Part shown: positions 43,665 through 53,141 of the stretch, piece by piece
Position numbering within the stretch: position 1 is the stretch's first letter
How the letters are laid out: each line of letters starts with the position of its first letter
Assembly: GCA_965219495.1 (NCBI GenBank)
Contig: OZ244777.1
Coordinates: forward strand, 1,426,001-1,490,000
DNA: 64,000 bases
Direction: 5' to 3'
Source: CAZPXZ01 sp965219495
GTDB lineage: Bacteria; Pseudomonadota; Alphaproteobacteria; Rhodobacterales; CAZPXZ01
The notes under the pieces: generated by a model
What the model was told of the DNA's origin: nothing
The model's database searches: none
What the model saw: only the letters and a program-made list of their open reading frames with translations
Made by a program: the position numbers and the translations under genes

Positions 43665-46361
43665 TCACGCCCCGCAGCAACGCTTGAACTTTTTGCCTGA
43701 ACCACACAGACACGGTTCATTCCGGCCAATCTTGCGGCCGCCAGTCCGTTCGAGCCCTGAACCCGTGGCGACCGGGCCAAGTCCGGAAGGAGCCTGCACC
43801 TGCCGTTCCCTGGCAGCGGGATTCAAGGGAGGCGGGGCGGTGCGACGCGGTTCGGGGGGGCTGGGAACGGGTTCCAGTTCCCGCACAACCCGGATATGCA
43901 TCATCTGCCGGGTAACCTCGGTCCTGAGCCTTCCGAGCATACCTTCGAACAGGCTGAATGCTTCTGCCTTGTACTCGTTGAGTGGATTGCGCTGCGCATA
44001 GCCCCGAAGCCCCACTACCGAACGCAGGTGATCGAGAGTTCCCAGGTGCTCCCGCCAAAGCGCATCGATGGTGCGAATCACGACGGAGCGCTCGATTTCG
44101 CGTGACAGTTCCCCGCCAAACTCGTCTTCCCTGCTTGAAGCCAGCTCATGGACTTCGTCCAGCAGACGCTCCCGAATCGCCTCGTCGTCGGCGCCTTCCT
44201 CGGCGGCCCACGTCTCGACGGGAAAGCTGCGACCAAAGATTACCGAGAGGCGCGCGGACAGTCCCTGGACGTCCCATCTCTCCGCGAAGGTGCGGGCGGG
44301 CATGTGCACATCCACCAGCGAATCGATCACATCACTCCGCATCTCGTCCACGATTCCCGAGACATCCGGCGATTCCATCATTTCGCGGCGCTGTTCGAAG
44401 ACGATCTTGCGCTGGTCGTTCATCACATCATCGTACTTCAGGAGGTTCTTGCGAATCTCAAAATTGCGCGCCTCCACCTTGGTTTGCGCCTTCTCGATCG
44501 CCTTGTTCACCCAAGGATGCACGATCGCCTCGCCTTCCTCCAGTCCCAGCCGGCGAAGCATGCCGTCCATGCGCTCGGATCCGAAGATCCGCATAAGGTC
44601 ATCCTGGAGCGACAGGAAAAAGGTCGATCTCCCGGGATCACCCTGCCTGCCCGAGCGGCCACGCAACTGGTTGTCGATTCTACGGGATTCGTGACGCTCC
44701 GTTCCGACGATCCAGAGCCCCCCGGCCTCGATCACCTTCTCGCGCGCCTTGCCGATCTCCTCCCGCGCCCGTTCCGCAATGCGTGCGATCTTGCGCTCGT
44801 CTTCCACGCCGTCGCGTTCCGAAGCGAGACGCCGCTCGATATTTCCACCGAGCTGGATGTCGGTCCCCCGGCCCGCCATATTGGTCGCGATGGTGATCAC
44901 CCCGGGCGCACCCGCCTGGGCGACGATTTCCGCTTCCTGTTCGTGGTAACGAGCGTTCAACACGCTGTGCGGCACATGCACCTTCTTCAAGCGCGCCGAA
45001 ATCGCTTCGGATTTCTCGATTGAAGTCGTGCCGACGAGCACCGGTTGACCGCGTTTGCGGGCATCCCGAATCGCCCGGAGGATCGCATCGTCCTTCTCCT
45101 TCAGTGTCCGGAACACCTGATCGTCTTCGTCGTCCCGGATCATCGGCATGTTGGTGGGGATGGCGACGGACTCAAGACCGTAAATCTCCTGAAACTCTTC
45201 CGCCTCCGTCATCGCAGTTCCCGTCATGCCCGCCAGCTTGTCGTAGAGCCGGAAGTAATTCTGAAACGTGATCGACGCAAGCGTCACGTTTTCCGGCTGA
45301 ATCTCCACACGTTCCTTGGCCTCCAGGGCTTGGTGCAATCCCTCCCCATAGCGGCGACCCTCCATCATGCGGCCCGTGAATTCGTCTATAATCACCACGC
45401 GGGCGTTCCGTACGATGTAATCCCGGTCCCGCTGATAGAGCTTGTGCGCGCGGAGCCCCTGGTTGATATGATGAACCAACGTTGCGTTTTCCGCGTCGTA
45501 GAGATTGCCTTCCTTGAGCAGCCCCTTCTCCAGCAGGACTTCTTCGAGGCGGTCGTTTCCTTCCTCGCTCAGCGTCGCCGTCCGGAGCTTCTCGTCGATT
45601 TCGTAGTCGCCCTCTTCCAAGGTCGGAATCAGCGCATCGATTCCGCGATACAGGTCGGTCCGGTCTTCGGTCGGCCCCGAAATGATGAGCGGCGTACGCG
45701 CCTCGTCGATCAGAATGGAGTCCACCTCGTCCACGATCGCGTAGGAATGCCTGCGCTGCACCATCGAAGCGAGGCTGTGTTTCATGTTGTCGCGAAGGTA
45801 ATCGAACCCCAGTTCGTTGTTGGTTCCGTAGGTCACATCGGACGCGTAGGCCTGCCGCCTCGCATCGTCGTCGATCCCGGGCACGATGCACCCGGTGGTC
45901 AGCCCCAGGAATCCGTAAATTTCGCCCATCCAGTCGGCGTCGCGCCGGGCCAGGTAGTCATTGACGGTAACCACATGGACGCCGTTTCCCGCGAGGGCGT
46001 TCAGGTAAACCGGCAGCGTAGCGACGAGTGTCTTCCCTTCCCCCGTCTTCATCTCGGCGATATTTCCCTGGTGCAGTATCCATCCTCCGAGAATCTGCAC
46101 GTCGAAATGGCGCTGGCCGAGAGCCCGAACCGAAGCTTCGCGCACGACCGCGAACGCTTCCGCCATCAAGTCTTCGAAGGTCTCGCCCGAGGAAAGGCGC
46201 TCCCGAAATTCCCCGGTCTTCGCGCGAAGGGCCTCGTCACCGAGAGACTGAATTTCCGGCTCGAACGCGGCCACCCGCTCGACGATCCTGTGTCCGGCCT
46301 TCAGCCGCCGTTCGTTCGCGCTTCCGAACACCTTTTGCGCAACTGAAGCCAACTGAAACAT
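43665..46361 (-). CDS. secA: Preprotein translocase subunit SecA
   Basis: The 898-residue ATPase motor that pushes unfolded proteins through SecYEG. Walker A is AEMKTGEGKTLVATLPVYL (about residues 102-120), Walker B/DEAD region YAIVDEVDSILIDEARTPLI, then GMTGTAMTEAEEFQEIYGL, GRGTDIQLGGNIE and GRSGRQGDPG (motif VI). The C-terminus has the zinc-binding SEC-C motif GRNEPCLCGSGKKFKRCCG. The frame is open upstream to 46607, but similarity starts at MFQLASVAQKVFGSANERRL, and GAGG lies nine bases before ATG 46361. It is divergent from argJ, as in other alphaproteobacteria. Confidence 0.96.
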   Translation of the reverse strand: MFQLASVAQKVFGSANERRLKAGHRIVERVAAFEPEIQSLGDEALRAKTGEFRERLSSGETFEDLMAEAFAVVREASVRALGQRHFDVQILGGWILHQGNIAEMKTGEGKTLVATLPVYLNALAGNGVHVVTVNDYLARRDADWMGEIYGFLGLTTGCIVPGIDDDARRQAYASDVTYGTNNELGFDYLRDNMKHSLASMVQRRHSYAIVDEVDSILIDEARTPLIISGPTEDRTDLYRGIDALIPTLEEGDYEIDEKLRTATLSEEGNDRLEEVLLEKGLLKEGNLYDAENATLVHHINQGLRAHKLYQRDRDYIVRNARVVIIDEFTGRMMEGRRYGEGLHQALEAKERVEIQPENVTLASITFQNYFRLYDKLAGMTGTAMTEAEEFQEIYGLESVAIPTNMPMIRDDEDDQVFRTLKEKDDAILRAIRDARKRGQPVLVGTTSIEKSEAISARLKKVHVPHSVLNARYHEQEAEIVAQAGAPGVITIATNMAGRGTDIQLGGNIERRLASERDGVEDERKIARIAERAREEIGKAREKVIEAGGLWIVGTERHESRRIDNQLRGRSGRQGDPGRSTFFLSLQDDLMRIFGSERMDGMLRRLGLEEGEAIVHPWVNKAIEKAQTKVEARNFEIRKNLLKYDDVMNDQRKIVFEQRREMMESPDVSGIVDEMRSDVIDSLVDVHMPARTFAERWDVQGLSARLSVIFGRSFPVETWAAEEGADDEAIRERLLDEVHELASSREDEFGGELSREIERSVVIRTIDALWREHLGTLDHLRSVVGLRGYAQRNPLNEYKAEAFSLFEGMLGRLRTEVTRQMMHIRVVRELEPVPSPPEPRRTAPPPLNPAARERQVQAPSGLGPVATGSGLERTGGRKIGRNEPCLCGSGKKFKRCCGA

Positions 46362-46594
46362 CCGGGACATCCTCAAAGCAACGGAAGACACTGCCATCAA
46401 TTTGCCGGCAGACCGAAGAGGAAATTTGGCGCTACTTCGTGGCGCCGTCTGTCGCGACCGGACGTATCCTTGCAAGTTAGGTGCCGCTCCCGCCCTGCGC
46501 AAGGCCGTTGGGCGGCCGGCTCCTGCGTTGCAAGGGATTGACCCGCGCCTACAGAACCGACACAACGCATCCAGCAATGTACTTCGAGGCAACC

Positions 46595-47851
46595 ATGAAC
46601 GCGCCAATTTCTCCCTTCGCGCCTAAGAAATTCCCGAAACTGCCGCAGATCAAGGGTCTCCACCTCGCAGCGGGCGAAGCAGGCATCCGGTACTCCGGAC
46701 GCACGGACCTCATGCTCGCTGTTCTCGATCCCGGAACGACCTTCGCGGGCGTATTTACCCGTTCCTTGACCAGGTCCCCGGCAGTTGCATGGTCCGAGGA
46801 ACGCATCGCCGAACGTCGCGCGCTGGGCGCGGAGACCCCGCCTGCCGTCATCCTCGTCAATTCCGGCAATGCCAACGCGTTCACCGGCGCCGAAGGCGCA
46901 GCGACCACCCGGGAAATGGCAAGAATGGCCGCACTCGCCGGAGACTGCACCCAAAACAATGCCTTTATCGCTTCGACGGGAGTCATTGGCGAGCATCTCC
47001 CCGTAGAACGGATCAGGCCGGTTATCGGTTCGCTACGGAACGGACTTGCGCCAGGCAACTGGGAGCCCGCCGCGCGGGCAATCATGACAACGGATACCTT
47101 TCCGAAGGGCGCATCCGCCACTTGCGTGATCGACAACAAAGAAGTCCGGGTCGCCGGAATCGCCAAGGGCTCCGGAATGATCGCCCCGAATATGGCGACC
47201 ATGCTCGGGTTCCTGTTCACGGATGCCGCCGTGTTGCCCGGCGCGCTCCAGTCGCTGCTTGTCGAAGCGATCGACCCGACCATGAACGCAATCACCGTGG
47301 ATGGCGACTGCTCGACATCCGATACGGTCTTGCTCGCCGCGACCGGGCAGTCGAAAAGCGCCTTGATCGAAAAGCCGGAGGATCCGCGCGCAGCAGGGTT
47401 GCGCCAAGCGCTGTTCCACACGCTCCAATCCCTCGCACAGCAAATCATCCGGGATGGCGAAGGCGCATCGAAGTTTGTGACGATTCTTGTGGTAGGCGCG
47501 CAGAACGATGTTGACGCGAGGCTGGTTGCGTTCTCGGTAGCGAATTCGCCGATGGTGAAGACTTCAATCGCTGGAGGGGATCCCAATTGGGGCCGAATTG
47601 TAATGGCCGTCGGGAAATCCGGCGCCAAAATTTACCCGGACCGACTCACCGTACGTCTGGGCTCCATCCAGGTCACACGCGATGGGGCGGTTGCATCCGG
47701 TTACTCGGAAGATGCCGGCGCCGCCTACATGCAAAACCCCGAACTGGAAATCGGGATCGATATCGGACTTGGGGGACCGGGAAAGGCGACGGTCTGGACC
47801 TGCGACCTCAGCGCCCGTTACGTCGAGATCAACGCTGACTACAGGAGTTGA
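46595..47851 (+). CDS. argJ: Bifunctional glutamate N-acetyltransferase/ornithine acetyltransferase
   Basis: A 418-residue ArgJ of the cyclic arginine pathway, transferring acetyl from N-acetylornithine to glutamate. The self-cleavage/nucleophile site is in NMATMLGFLFTD (Thr near residue 202, AT|MLGF). Other blocks are GIRYSGRTDLMLAVLDPGT, NSGNANAFTGAEG, TDTFPKG, IDPTMNAITVDGDCSTSDT and AGGDPNWGRIVMAVG. ATG 46595 has GAGG five bases upstream; an ATG at 46577 is possible. It overlaps the mutT-like gene. Confidence 0.95.
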   Translation: MNAPISPFAPKKFPKLPQIKGLHLAAGEAGIRYSGRTDLMLAVLDPGTTFAGVFTRSLTRSPAVAWSEERIAERRALGAETPPAVILVNSGNANAFTGAEGAATTREMARMAALAGDCTQNNAFIASTGVIGEHLPVERIRPVIGSLRNGLAPGNWEPAARAIMTTDTFPKGASATCVIDNKEVRVAGIAKGSGMIAPNMATMLGFLFTDAAVLPGALQSLLVEAIDPTMNAITVDGDCSTSDTVLLAATGQSKSALIEKPEDPRAAGLRQALFHTLQSLAQQIIRDGEGASKFVTILVVGAQNDVDARLVAFSVANSPMVKTSIAGGDPNWGRIVMAVGKSGAKIYPDRLTVRLGSIQVTRDGAVASGYSEDAGAAYMQNPELEIGIDIGLGGPGKATVWTCDLSARYVEINADYRS

Positions 47852-48245
47852 TCTTCGCCTCGCCGCGGTATGCGCCCTCGTCGACCGCGACGGGCGCGTC
47901 CTTCTTGCGCGCCGTCCAGAAGGGCGGGAAATGGCCGGTCTATGGGAGTTTCCGGGTGGGAAATTGCGGGTCGACGAAACCCCGGAAGCGACGGTGATCC
48001 GGGAACTCGAGGAGGAAATCGGCATACTGACGGATTCCAGCTGCCTGGCGCCGCTCGCGTTCGCTTCCCATGACTACGGCGAATTTCACTTGCTGATGCA
48101 TCTCTATGTCTGCCGCATTTGGAGCGGCACACCGAGCGGACGTGAAGGACAGGAACTCGCCTGGGTGCGCTCGAAGGATCTGCCTCGATATGCAATGCCC
48201 CCGGCAAACGCCGATCTCATCGCCCTGCTTGCGGACTGGCTCTGA
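47835..48245 (+). CDS. mutT: (d)NTP pyrophosphohydrolase, MutT/Nudix family
   Basis: A 136-residue Nudix hydrolase. The Nudix box GKLRVDETPEATVIRELEEE followed by IGI fits G-x5-E-x7-REUxEExGU exactly. The start RLAAVCALVDRDGRVLLARR and WEFPGGKL are typical of MutT, which removes 8-oxo-dGTP. It overlaps the end of argJ. AGGAG of a ribosome-binding site lies at about 47,842, but no ATG, GTG or TTG is in frame nearby; CTG 47835 or a rare start such as GTT/CTT must be used, so the start is uncertain. It is probably translated by coupling to argJ. Confidence 0.85.
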   Translation: MTTGVDLRLAAVCALVDRDGRVLLARRPEGREMAGLWEFPGGKLRVDETPEATVIRELEEEIGILTDSSCLAPLAFASHDYGEFHLLMHLYVCRIWSGTPSGREGQELAWVRSKDLPRYAMPPANADLIALLADWL

Positions 48246-48258
48246 AGGCACCGGGTTC

Positions 48259-48624
48259 TCAGCGCACCAGCCAAATCAACAAGGACAGACCGAACAGTCC
48301 GAGCGCCACTGCGGCAACGATGCGCGCGACAATGTTCAACTCGGTTCGCATGGCGGTTTGAATCATCCGCGCCGCCATGCCGCGCGGCGGACGCAAGTCC
48401 TCGTCGAGCAGGATCCAGACTTCGGTTTCCTGCACCGGCTTCCAATGACAGAGCAGGGCCTTGACGTGCAGCACAATCGCGAGAAACAACGAAAGTATGG
48501 TTCCGAGTCGCACGGCGAGCGCCGCGTCGAACGCCATCGCGGACATGGCGGCGGCAATGGCGGGCTCGGCAAACGCCGTTCCGCGCCACACACTCAGGGC
48601 GGCATGCCTGTCAATCTCATGCAC
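48259..48624 (-). CDS. Small membrane protein of unknown function
   Basis: A 121-residue frame with three hydrophobic stretches: AEPAIAAAMSAMAFDAALAV (moderate), LGTILSLFLAIVLHVKALLC and IVARIVAAVALGLFGLSLLIWLV at the C-terminus. The middle part is charged (TEVWILLDEDLRPPRGMAAR). No family was recognised. It converges with mutT, 13 bases apart, and follows another small membrane protein on the same strand, 49 bases downstream of it. Coding character is plausible but the start is not certain. Confidence 0.5.
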   Translation of the reverse strand: MHEIDRHAALSVWRGTAFAEPAIAAAMSAMAFDAALAVRLGTILSLFLAIVLHVKALLCHWKPVQETEVWILLDEDLRPPRGMAARMIQTAMRTELNIVARIVAAVALGLFGLSLLIWLVR

Positions 48625-48673
48625 GATGCACCACCTCTCTCTGGGCCGCCCAAGATCTGGACCACGTCAATGC

Positions 48674-49060
48674 TCAGCGCAATGCCAGCAACAGGAAAAT
48701 TGCCACGCTCGGAATCACGTAGGCGAGCGCAAAAAAGAGGAACGCGGAATAGAAAGGAACCATTTTCTCGATCAGGAAACCGGGCGTGACCGGGGCCATC
48801 AAAGCCAGAAACGGGTCGGTTACACCGCGGAATACCGCAAAGAACGCAATCGGTCGGTCGAAAGAAAAGAACAGTCCAAGCGCCCCCCGGCCCGCCAAAG
48901 TATAGGCAACCGCTTTCAGCGCCCACACCGCCGCGGTGACCGCGACCTTGTAGCCGGCCAAGTCACCCGCATCCGGGCCGAGTTGTGCAAGAAAAATCGC
49001 ACCGTATGCGAAATACAGCACTCCGAAAATGATCAGTGCCCGAAGAATTGGTCCTTGCAT
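48674..49060 (-). CDS. Small multi-pass membrane protein of unknown function
   Basis: A 128-residue, strongly hydrophobic protein with about four membrane segments: ILRALIIFGVLYFAYGAIFL, VAVTAAVWALKAVAYTLAG, RPIAFFAVFRGVTDPFLALM and VPFYSAFLFFALAYVIPSVAIFLLLAL. No family recognised. It lies downstream of the symporter operon but after its terminator, so it probably has its own promoter. Confidence 0.55.
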   Translation of the reverse strand: MQGPILRALIIFGVLYFAYGAIFLAQLGPDAGDLAGYKVAVTAAVWALKAVAYTLAGRGALGLFFSFDRPIAFFAVFRGVTDPFLALMAPVTPGFLIEKMVPFYSAFLFFALAYVIPSVAIFLLLALR

Positions 49061-49095
49061 CTGGCGCTCCAGTGCGCCCGGCGTTGGAACGAAAA

Positions 49096-49119
49096 GCGCG
49101 GGGCCCGAAGGCCCCGCGC
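49096..49119 (-). terminator. Rho-independent terminator of the symporter operon
   Basis: Perfect 10-bp stem GCGCGGGGCC / GGCCCCGCGC with a 4-base loop. On the minus strand it is followed by TTTTC. It lies 36 bases after the symporter stop. Confidence 0.8.
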
Positions 49120-49155
49120 GCAGCTCGTAAATTCAGTGAATCCGTCCAAACAGGA

Positions 49156-50976
49156 TCAGGTATCGCCTCGCTGCGTGAGAAGCTGGCCGCCTCTCGGCTG
49201 CCGGAGGCGATCGATCAAGTCCTGCATTTCCTGATCGGGCTCGGGCATCACCAGCGAAACCGCGATGGTGACCACGAACGCCACCGGAATTCCGAAGATA
49301 CCGGAGGAGATCGTCGCGACGCCCCACCATGGGTCCATACCGAAGTACCGGACCGCTAACAAGTAGAAGAGCGTGGTTCCAAACCCGCAAATTATCCCCA
49401 GGATCGCACCCGTTGACGTTGTCCGCTTCCACCACACGCCCAGCACGAGCGCGGCGAATAGCCCGGCAGCGGCGAGGGAGAACGCCCATGCCACCATGGA
49501 AAGGATGTCGGACGGTTTCGTCGACGCCGTAAGGGCAGCGCAAGCCGCCACCACCAACAGGATCACCTTCGCCACGGTCAATCGCTTCTTCGCGTCCGCT
49601 GCCGGATCAACCATCTTGTAGTAGATGTCGTGGCTCAGCGCGTTCGCAATGGCGAGCAGCAGCCCGTCGGCGGTCGACAGCGCCGCCGCAAATCCGCCGG
49701 CGCCGACCAGGCCGACCACAAACCACGGCATTCCAGCCACTTCCGGAGTCGACAGAACGATCATATCCCGATTCAGGTTCAACTCGCCGAGCGGGAATCC
49801 GCCGGTAATGCCCTTGGCTTCGCAGGCTGCGCGAACCGCTTCGATCGACACCGCCCTCTCACCGCAAATCAAGACAAGATTGTTGCCCTCGATCGATCCC
49901 CAGCGGATCATCCACTGCGGAATGCTCTCGAAGGCGAGCATGCCGCCGCCACTGACGAACAGGTCGTAGACATTCGACTTGGCGAATGCGGCGTAAGCCG
50001 GCGCCGTGAAGTACAAGAGGAATATGAAGAATAGCGACCAGCCCACAGACTTGCGCGCCTCACGCACGGTCGGCGTCGTGAAGTACCGCATCAAGATATG
50101 CGGCAGCGATGCCGTTCCGACCATCAGGCACAAAATCAGGAAGAAGAAGTCGCGTGGTGAATAGTGGGTGAACGCTTCCGAGTGCGGTTTCGCAACGCCC
50201 AGCGTCTGCTCCATCGCGGCGATGTCCGAAAGCACGCTACCATACATCAACTGCGGAATGGGAACACCGGTTTTCACCTGCGACATCCAGATCGCCGGCA
50301 CCAGATACGCCACGATCAGGATGATGTACTGCGCCACCTGCGTCCAGGTCACTGCGCGCATGCCTCCCAGCATCGAGCAGACCAGGATTCCCGCTAGGCC
50401 GCACCATACGGCGATACCGAACGGAATGCCCAGAAAACGCGACGCGATCACGCCAGATGCGTAAACCTGCGCGGTGATATACGTGAACGAGCAGCAGAAC
50501 AGCACGATAATTCCGACAATCCGCGCCGTGTTCCCACCGTAACGAACGCCCAGGAAATCGGGGACCGTATAGGCTCCGAACTTGCGCAGGTAGGGAGCGA
50601 GCAGCACCGCGACAAGCACGTAGCCGCCCGTCCAGCCCAGCACAAAGGCCAGGCCGTCATAACCAAGGATGTATAAAGATCCTGCCATACCGACGAATGA
50701 AGCGCCCGACATCCAGTCGGCGCCAGTCGCCATGCCGTTGTACACCGCGGGCACCGATCGTCCGGCTACGTAATATTCCGACACAAGGTTCGTCCGCGAG
50801 AGAATGCCGATAAAGGCATAGACCGCGATCGTCAGCGCCATGTAGAGCCAGAGGATTACGCGGGACGGGAGGCCCACCGCCTCGAGAATGGCCATCAGGA
50901 CCACAAACCCGATGAACCCACCCAAGTAGACACCGTAGATCTTGCCCAGGTTGTCTACAAAGTTTCCTTGAAACAT
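49156..50976 (-). CDS. Sodium:solute symporter, large subunit (ActP-like)
   Basis: A 606-residue transporter of the SSS family with 13-14 hydrophobic segments. Conserved blocks include SEYYVAGRSVPAVYNGMATG, DWMSGASFVGMAGSLYILGY, FGAYTVPDFLGVRYGGNTAR, YITAQVYASGVIASRFLGI, TASLPHILMRYFTTP and GFAAALSTADGLLLAIANAL. It resembles acetate/monocarboxylate permeases of the kind that pair with a DUF4212 small subunit. An extra loop (NNLVLICGERAVSIEAVRAACEAKG, shown here only by its start) is inserted between helices. GAGGAGA lies before ATG 50976. It follows the DUF4212 gene by 22 bases. Confidence 0.9.
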   Translation of the reverse strand: MFQGNFVDNLGKIYGVYLGGFIGFVVLMAILEAVGLPSRVILWLYMALTIAVYAFIGILSRTNLVSEYYVAGRSVPAVYNGMATGADWMSGASFVGMAGSLYILGYDGLAFVLGWTGGYVLVAVLLAPYLRKFGAYTVPDFLGVRYGGNTARIVGIIVLFCCSFTYITAQVYASGVIASRFLGIPFGIAVWCGLAGILVCSMLGGMRAVTWTQVAQYIILIVAYLVPAIWMSQVKTGVPIPQLMYGSVLSDIAAMEQTLGVAKPHSEAFTHYSPRDFFFLILCLMVGTASLPHILMRYFTTPTVREARKSVGWSLFFIFLLYFTAPAYAAFAKSNVYDLFVSGGGMLAFESIPQWMIRWGSIEGNNLVLICGERAVSIEAVRAACEAKGITGGFPLGELNLNRDMIVLSTPEVAGMPWFVVGLVGAGGFAAALSTADGLLLAIANALSHDIYYKMVDPAADAKKRLTVAKVILLVVAACAALTASTKPSDILSMVAWAFSLAAAGLFAALVLGVWWKRTTSTGAILGIICGFGTTLFYLLAVRYFGMDPWWGVATISSGIFGIPVAFVVTIAVSLVMPEPDQEMQDLIDRLRQPRGGQLLTQRGDT

Positions 50977-50998
50977 TTGTCGTCTCCTCTACCTACGA

Positions 50999-51271
50999 TC
51001 AATCCTCGGCCACGCCGTGTTCTTCGTCAATGCTGTTTTGCCTGGCGGCGTACCAGAAAATCACAACGACGAAGATGATCAGCGAACCTTGCCCCGCCAA
51101 GTAAAAGCCGAGCGGAAAACCGATAAACGATACTCCGTTGAGCGGAGTAGCGAAGAAGTGGATGACGAAACTGAATAGAACCCAAATCGTGAGCACGATC
51201 CACATCAGGGAGCGTGTCGCAGCCCAATGGCTGGCGCCTGATTCGGGTGATCCAGGCATACTATCAGCCAT
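50999..51271 (-). CDS. DUF4212 sodium/solute symporter small subunit
   Basis: A 90-residue protein with two membrane helices (SLMWIVLTIWVLFSFVIHFF; FYLAGQGSLIIFVVVIFWYA) separated by the conserved PLNGVSFIGFPLGFYLAGQG, ending YAARQNSIDEEHG. These proteins accompany ActP-like symporters and are needed for a subset of them. ATG 51271; first gene of the operon. Confidence 0.9.
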   Translation of the reverse strand: MADSMPGSPESGASHWAATRSLMWIVLTIWVLFSFVIHFFATPLNGVSFIGFPLGFYLAGQGSLIIFVVVIFWYAARQNSIDEEHGVAED

Positions 51272-51887
51272 GAAACACCTCGATTGCTAGTACCCCTTTC
51301 ACGAGGTTCAGCGAAACCGGCCACCAGACGAAATGCAAGCGCCCTGCCCGTTCAACCTTGCTGCTCCCCACTGGAATTTGGTTGATCCATTTTTGGGGAA
51401 CTACCGCACTGTTTGGGTACCGTCTAGCCGTGCGGTTGGTCGCCAAGTATCGAGAGAATGATCGGAATGTCAAGCACGGAAAACACGCGGAAATTGAGCC
51501 TCTCTCCGCGGACTCGGCCGGGGGTTCGCCGAATCCATTGACCGGCGCCGTTGCGCGGCAATTGCACGGAACGGCGTTCACACATGCAACGATGGCCCTT
51601 TGCACGTTGCGTCAGCGCTTCGAATCCACGTCGAGTTTGCCCGGGACACCCCAAGCGGGATCTCACACGCCAAGTTCCGAGCGGTACGCCGTTTCCGGCA
51701 GGCTCCACGGCGAAACGACGTTCGCCGATTCGTTCCGAAACCAACCGAGTAGGGAGCCGACGCGAATTGGGATTCCAGCCTGTTGCCCGCGTTGCATTTC
51801 GCGTGTCTGATATGATGATTGTCAGGATCGTACTGCGCTTCTGCCGGTGCGGATTTCCTTTCTTGCGAAGGATTCTTGGAGGCGTCC
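51272..51887. other. Divergent 616-base gap; no gene seen
   Basis: Separates the DUF4212-symporter operon (minus) from the LacD-type aldolase (plus). Open frames here have no coding character. It must hold promoters for both sides but none close to consensus stood out. Confidence 0.4.
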
Positions 51888-52880
51888 ATGAGAAGGCTTG
51901 ACCAGAAACTTGACCGCATCGTCGCAGGCTCGGGCCTGCGCGAAGACTTTATCCTTGCCGATGCCAAGGACCCGGATGCAGGCGGCGGACGCCGCGCCCC
52001 TGGACCGGAGCGCAACCGCAACGGACTACCGAGCGGCAGCTGGCGGCCCTTGAGCGCATTTCTCGACGAAATCCGGGACATCGTGCTCGATGAACGGATC
52101 GACGTGATGCTGGTTTCCATCTCCACTCTCGAACGCCTGGAACCGGACATGTTCGCGAATAGCCCCGTTACGCCGGCGATCCGCGCCAATGATGCGACGG
52201 ATGTCTGGGACGTCCGTGCCGGCCGCTACAAATCACAACCCTCCCGTCCGTTCCGAAGCGCCTCTCTTGCGCAAGCGCGTGAACTTGGCTGCGATCTCGG
52301 CCTGTATTCGATTACCTTCAACAACGAGGCGGATGCGGATACCCGGAGCCTGGAGGCATTCAGTCAATTCCGGAACGACGCAGCTTCGACGGGGCTACGC
52401 TATTTCCTCGAAGTATTTAATCCGAACGTGGATTGCGGCTTGTCGGAAGAAGAAATCGGCCCGTATGTCGTGGACTGCGTTCTTCGCACGCTCGCCGGCC
52501 TGACGGCGCGGGAGCGCCCTCTGTTCCTGAAAGTTCCGTACAACGGCGCGCGCTCCATGGAGGAACTCTGCTCTTACGATCCGTCGGTCATCGTCGGCGT
52601 TCTGGGCGGCGCGGCGGGGACCCATCATGACACGTTTCGCCTGCTCGCCGACGTGCAGCAATGTGGCGCGTGGGTGGCGTTGTTCGGACGAAAAATCAAA
52701 CTCGCGGAGTCTCCACGCGATATGGTCCGGTTCCTGCGGCGGGTAGCGGACGGCGAACTCGATCCGACCCAGGCCGTGCACCTGTACCGGGAGGCCCTGA
52801 AGAAGCAGGAGATCGAGCCCTTCCGGAGCCTCCCGGAAGATCTTCGGATTACGGAACCTTCCCTGATCGAAACGTCCTGA
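51888..52880 (+). CDS. LacD/DeoC-type class I aldolase
   Basis: A 330-residue TIM-barrel protein. The Schiff-base lysine is likely in RPLFLKVPYNGARSMEELC (about residue 216); ITFNNEAD and ARELGCDLGLYSITFN precede it, and VIVGVLGGAAGTHHDTFRLL and ALFGRKIKLAESP (phosphate-binding end of the barrel) follow. It resembles tagatose-bisphosphate/deoxyribose-phosphate aldolase-like proteins, but substrate is unknown. ATG 51888 has GGAGG six bases upstream. It is divergent from the symporter operon and upstream of the DnaQ-CBS-DUF294 pair. Confidence 0.75.
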   Translation: MRRLDQKLDRIVAGSGLREDFILADAKDPDAGGGRRAPGPERNRNGLPSGSWRPLSAFLDEIRDIVLDERIDVMLVSISTLERLEPDMFANSPVTPAIRANDATDVWDVRAGRYKSQPSRPFRSASLAQARELGCDLGLYSITFNNEADADTRSLEAFSQFRNDAASTGLRYFLEVFNPNVDCGLSEEEIGPYVVDCVLRTLAGLTARERPLFLKVPYNGARSMEELCSYDPSVIVGVLGGAAGTHHDTFRLLADVQQCGAWVALFGRKIKLAESPRDMVRFLRRVADGELDPTQAVHLYREALKKQEIEPFRSLPEDLRITEPSLIETS

Positions 52881-53141
52881 GCCGGTTGCGGGCGGTCCGG
52901 TTCCGCAACGGTCGGAGGTTTCCGGGGGCAGAATTGACGACCGCTCGAATGCCGTCGTCTTGCTCTTGCTGGCTAGCAGCCGACTTCCGTTCTTTCGCGC
53001 CCATTCTCCGGGACTCGCCGATCAATATCGCACGGAACCGGAGAGGTCGCGAACGATCGAATGAGGATTCACGGCATGTCCAATCCGCTTGATGCGCCGC
53101 TATGATTGGCTTGGATTTGCACCAGAGGGGAGGTTGGCCGG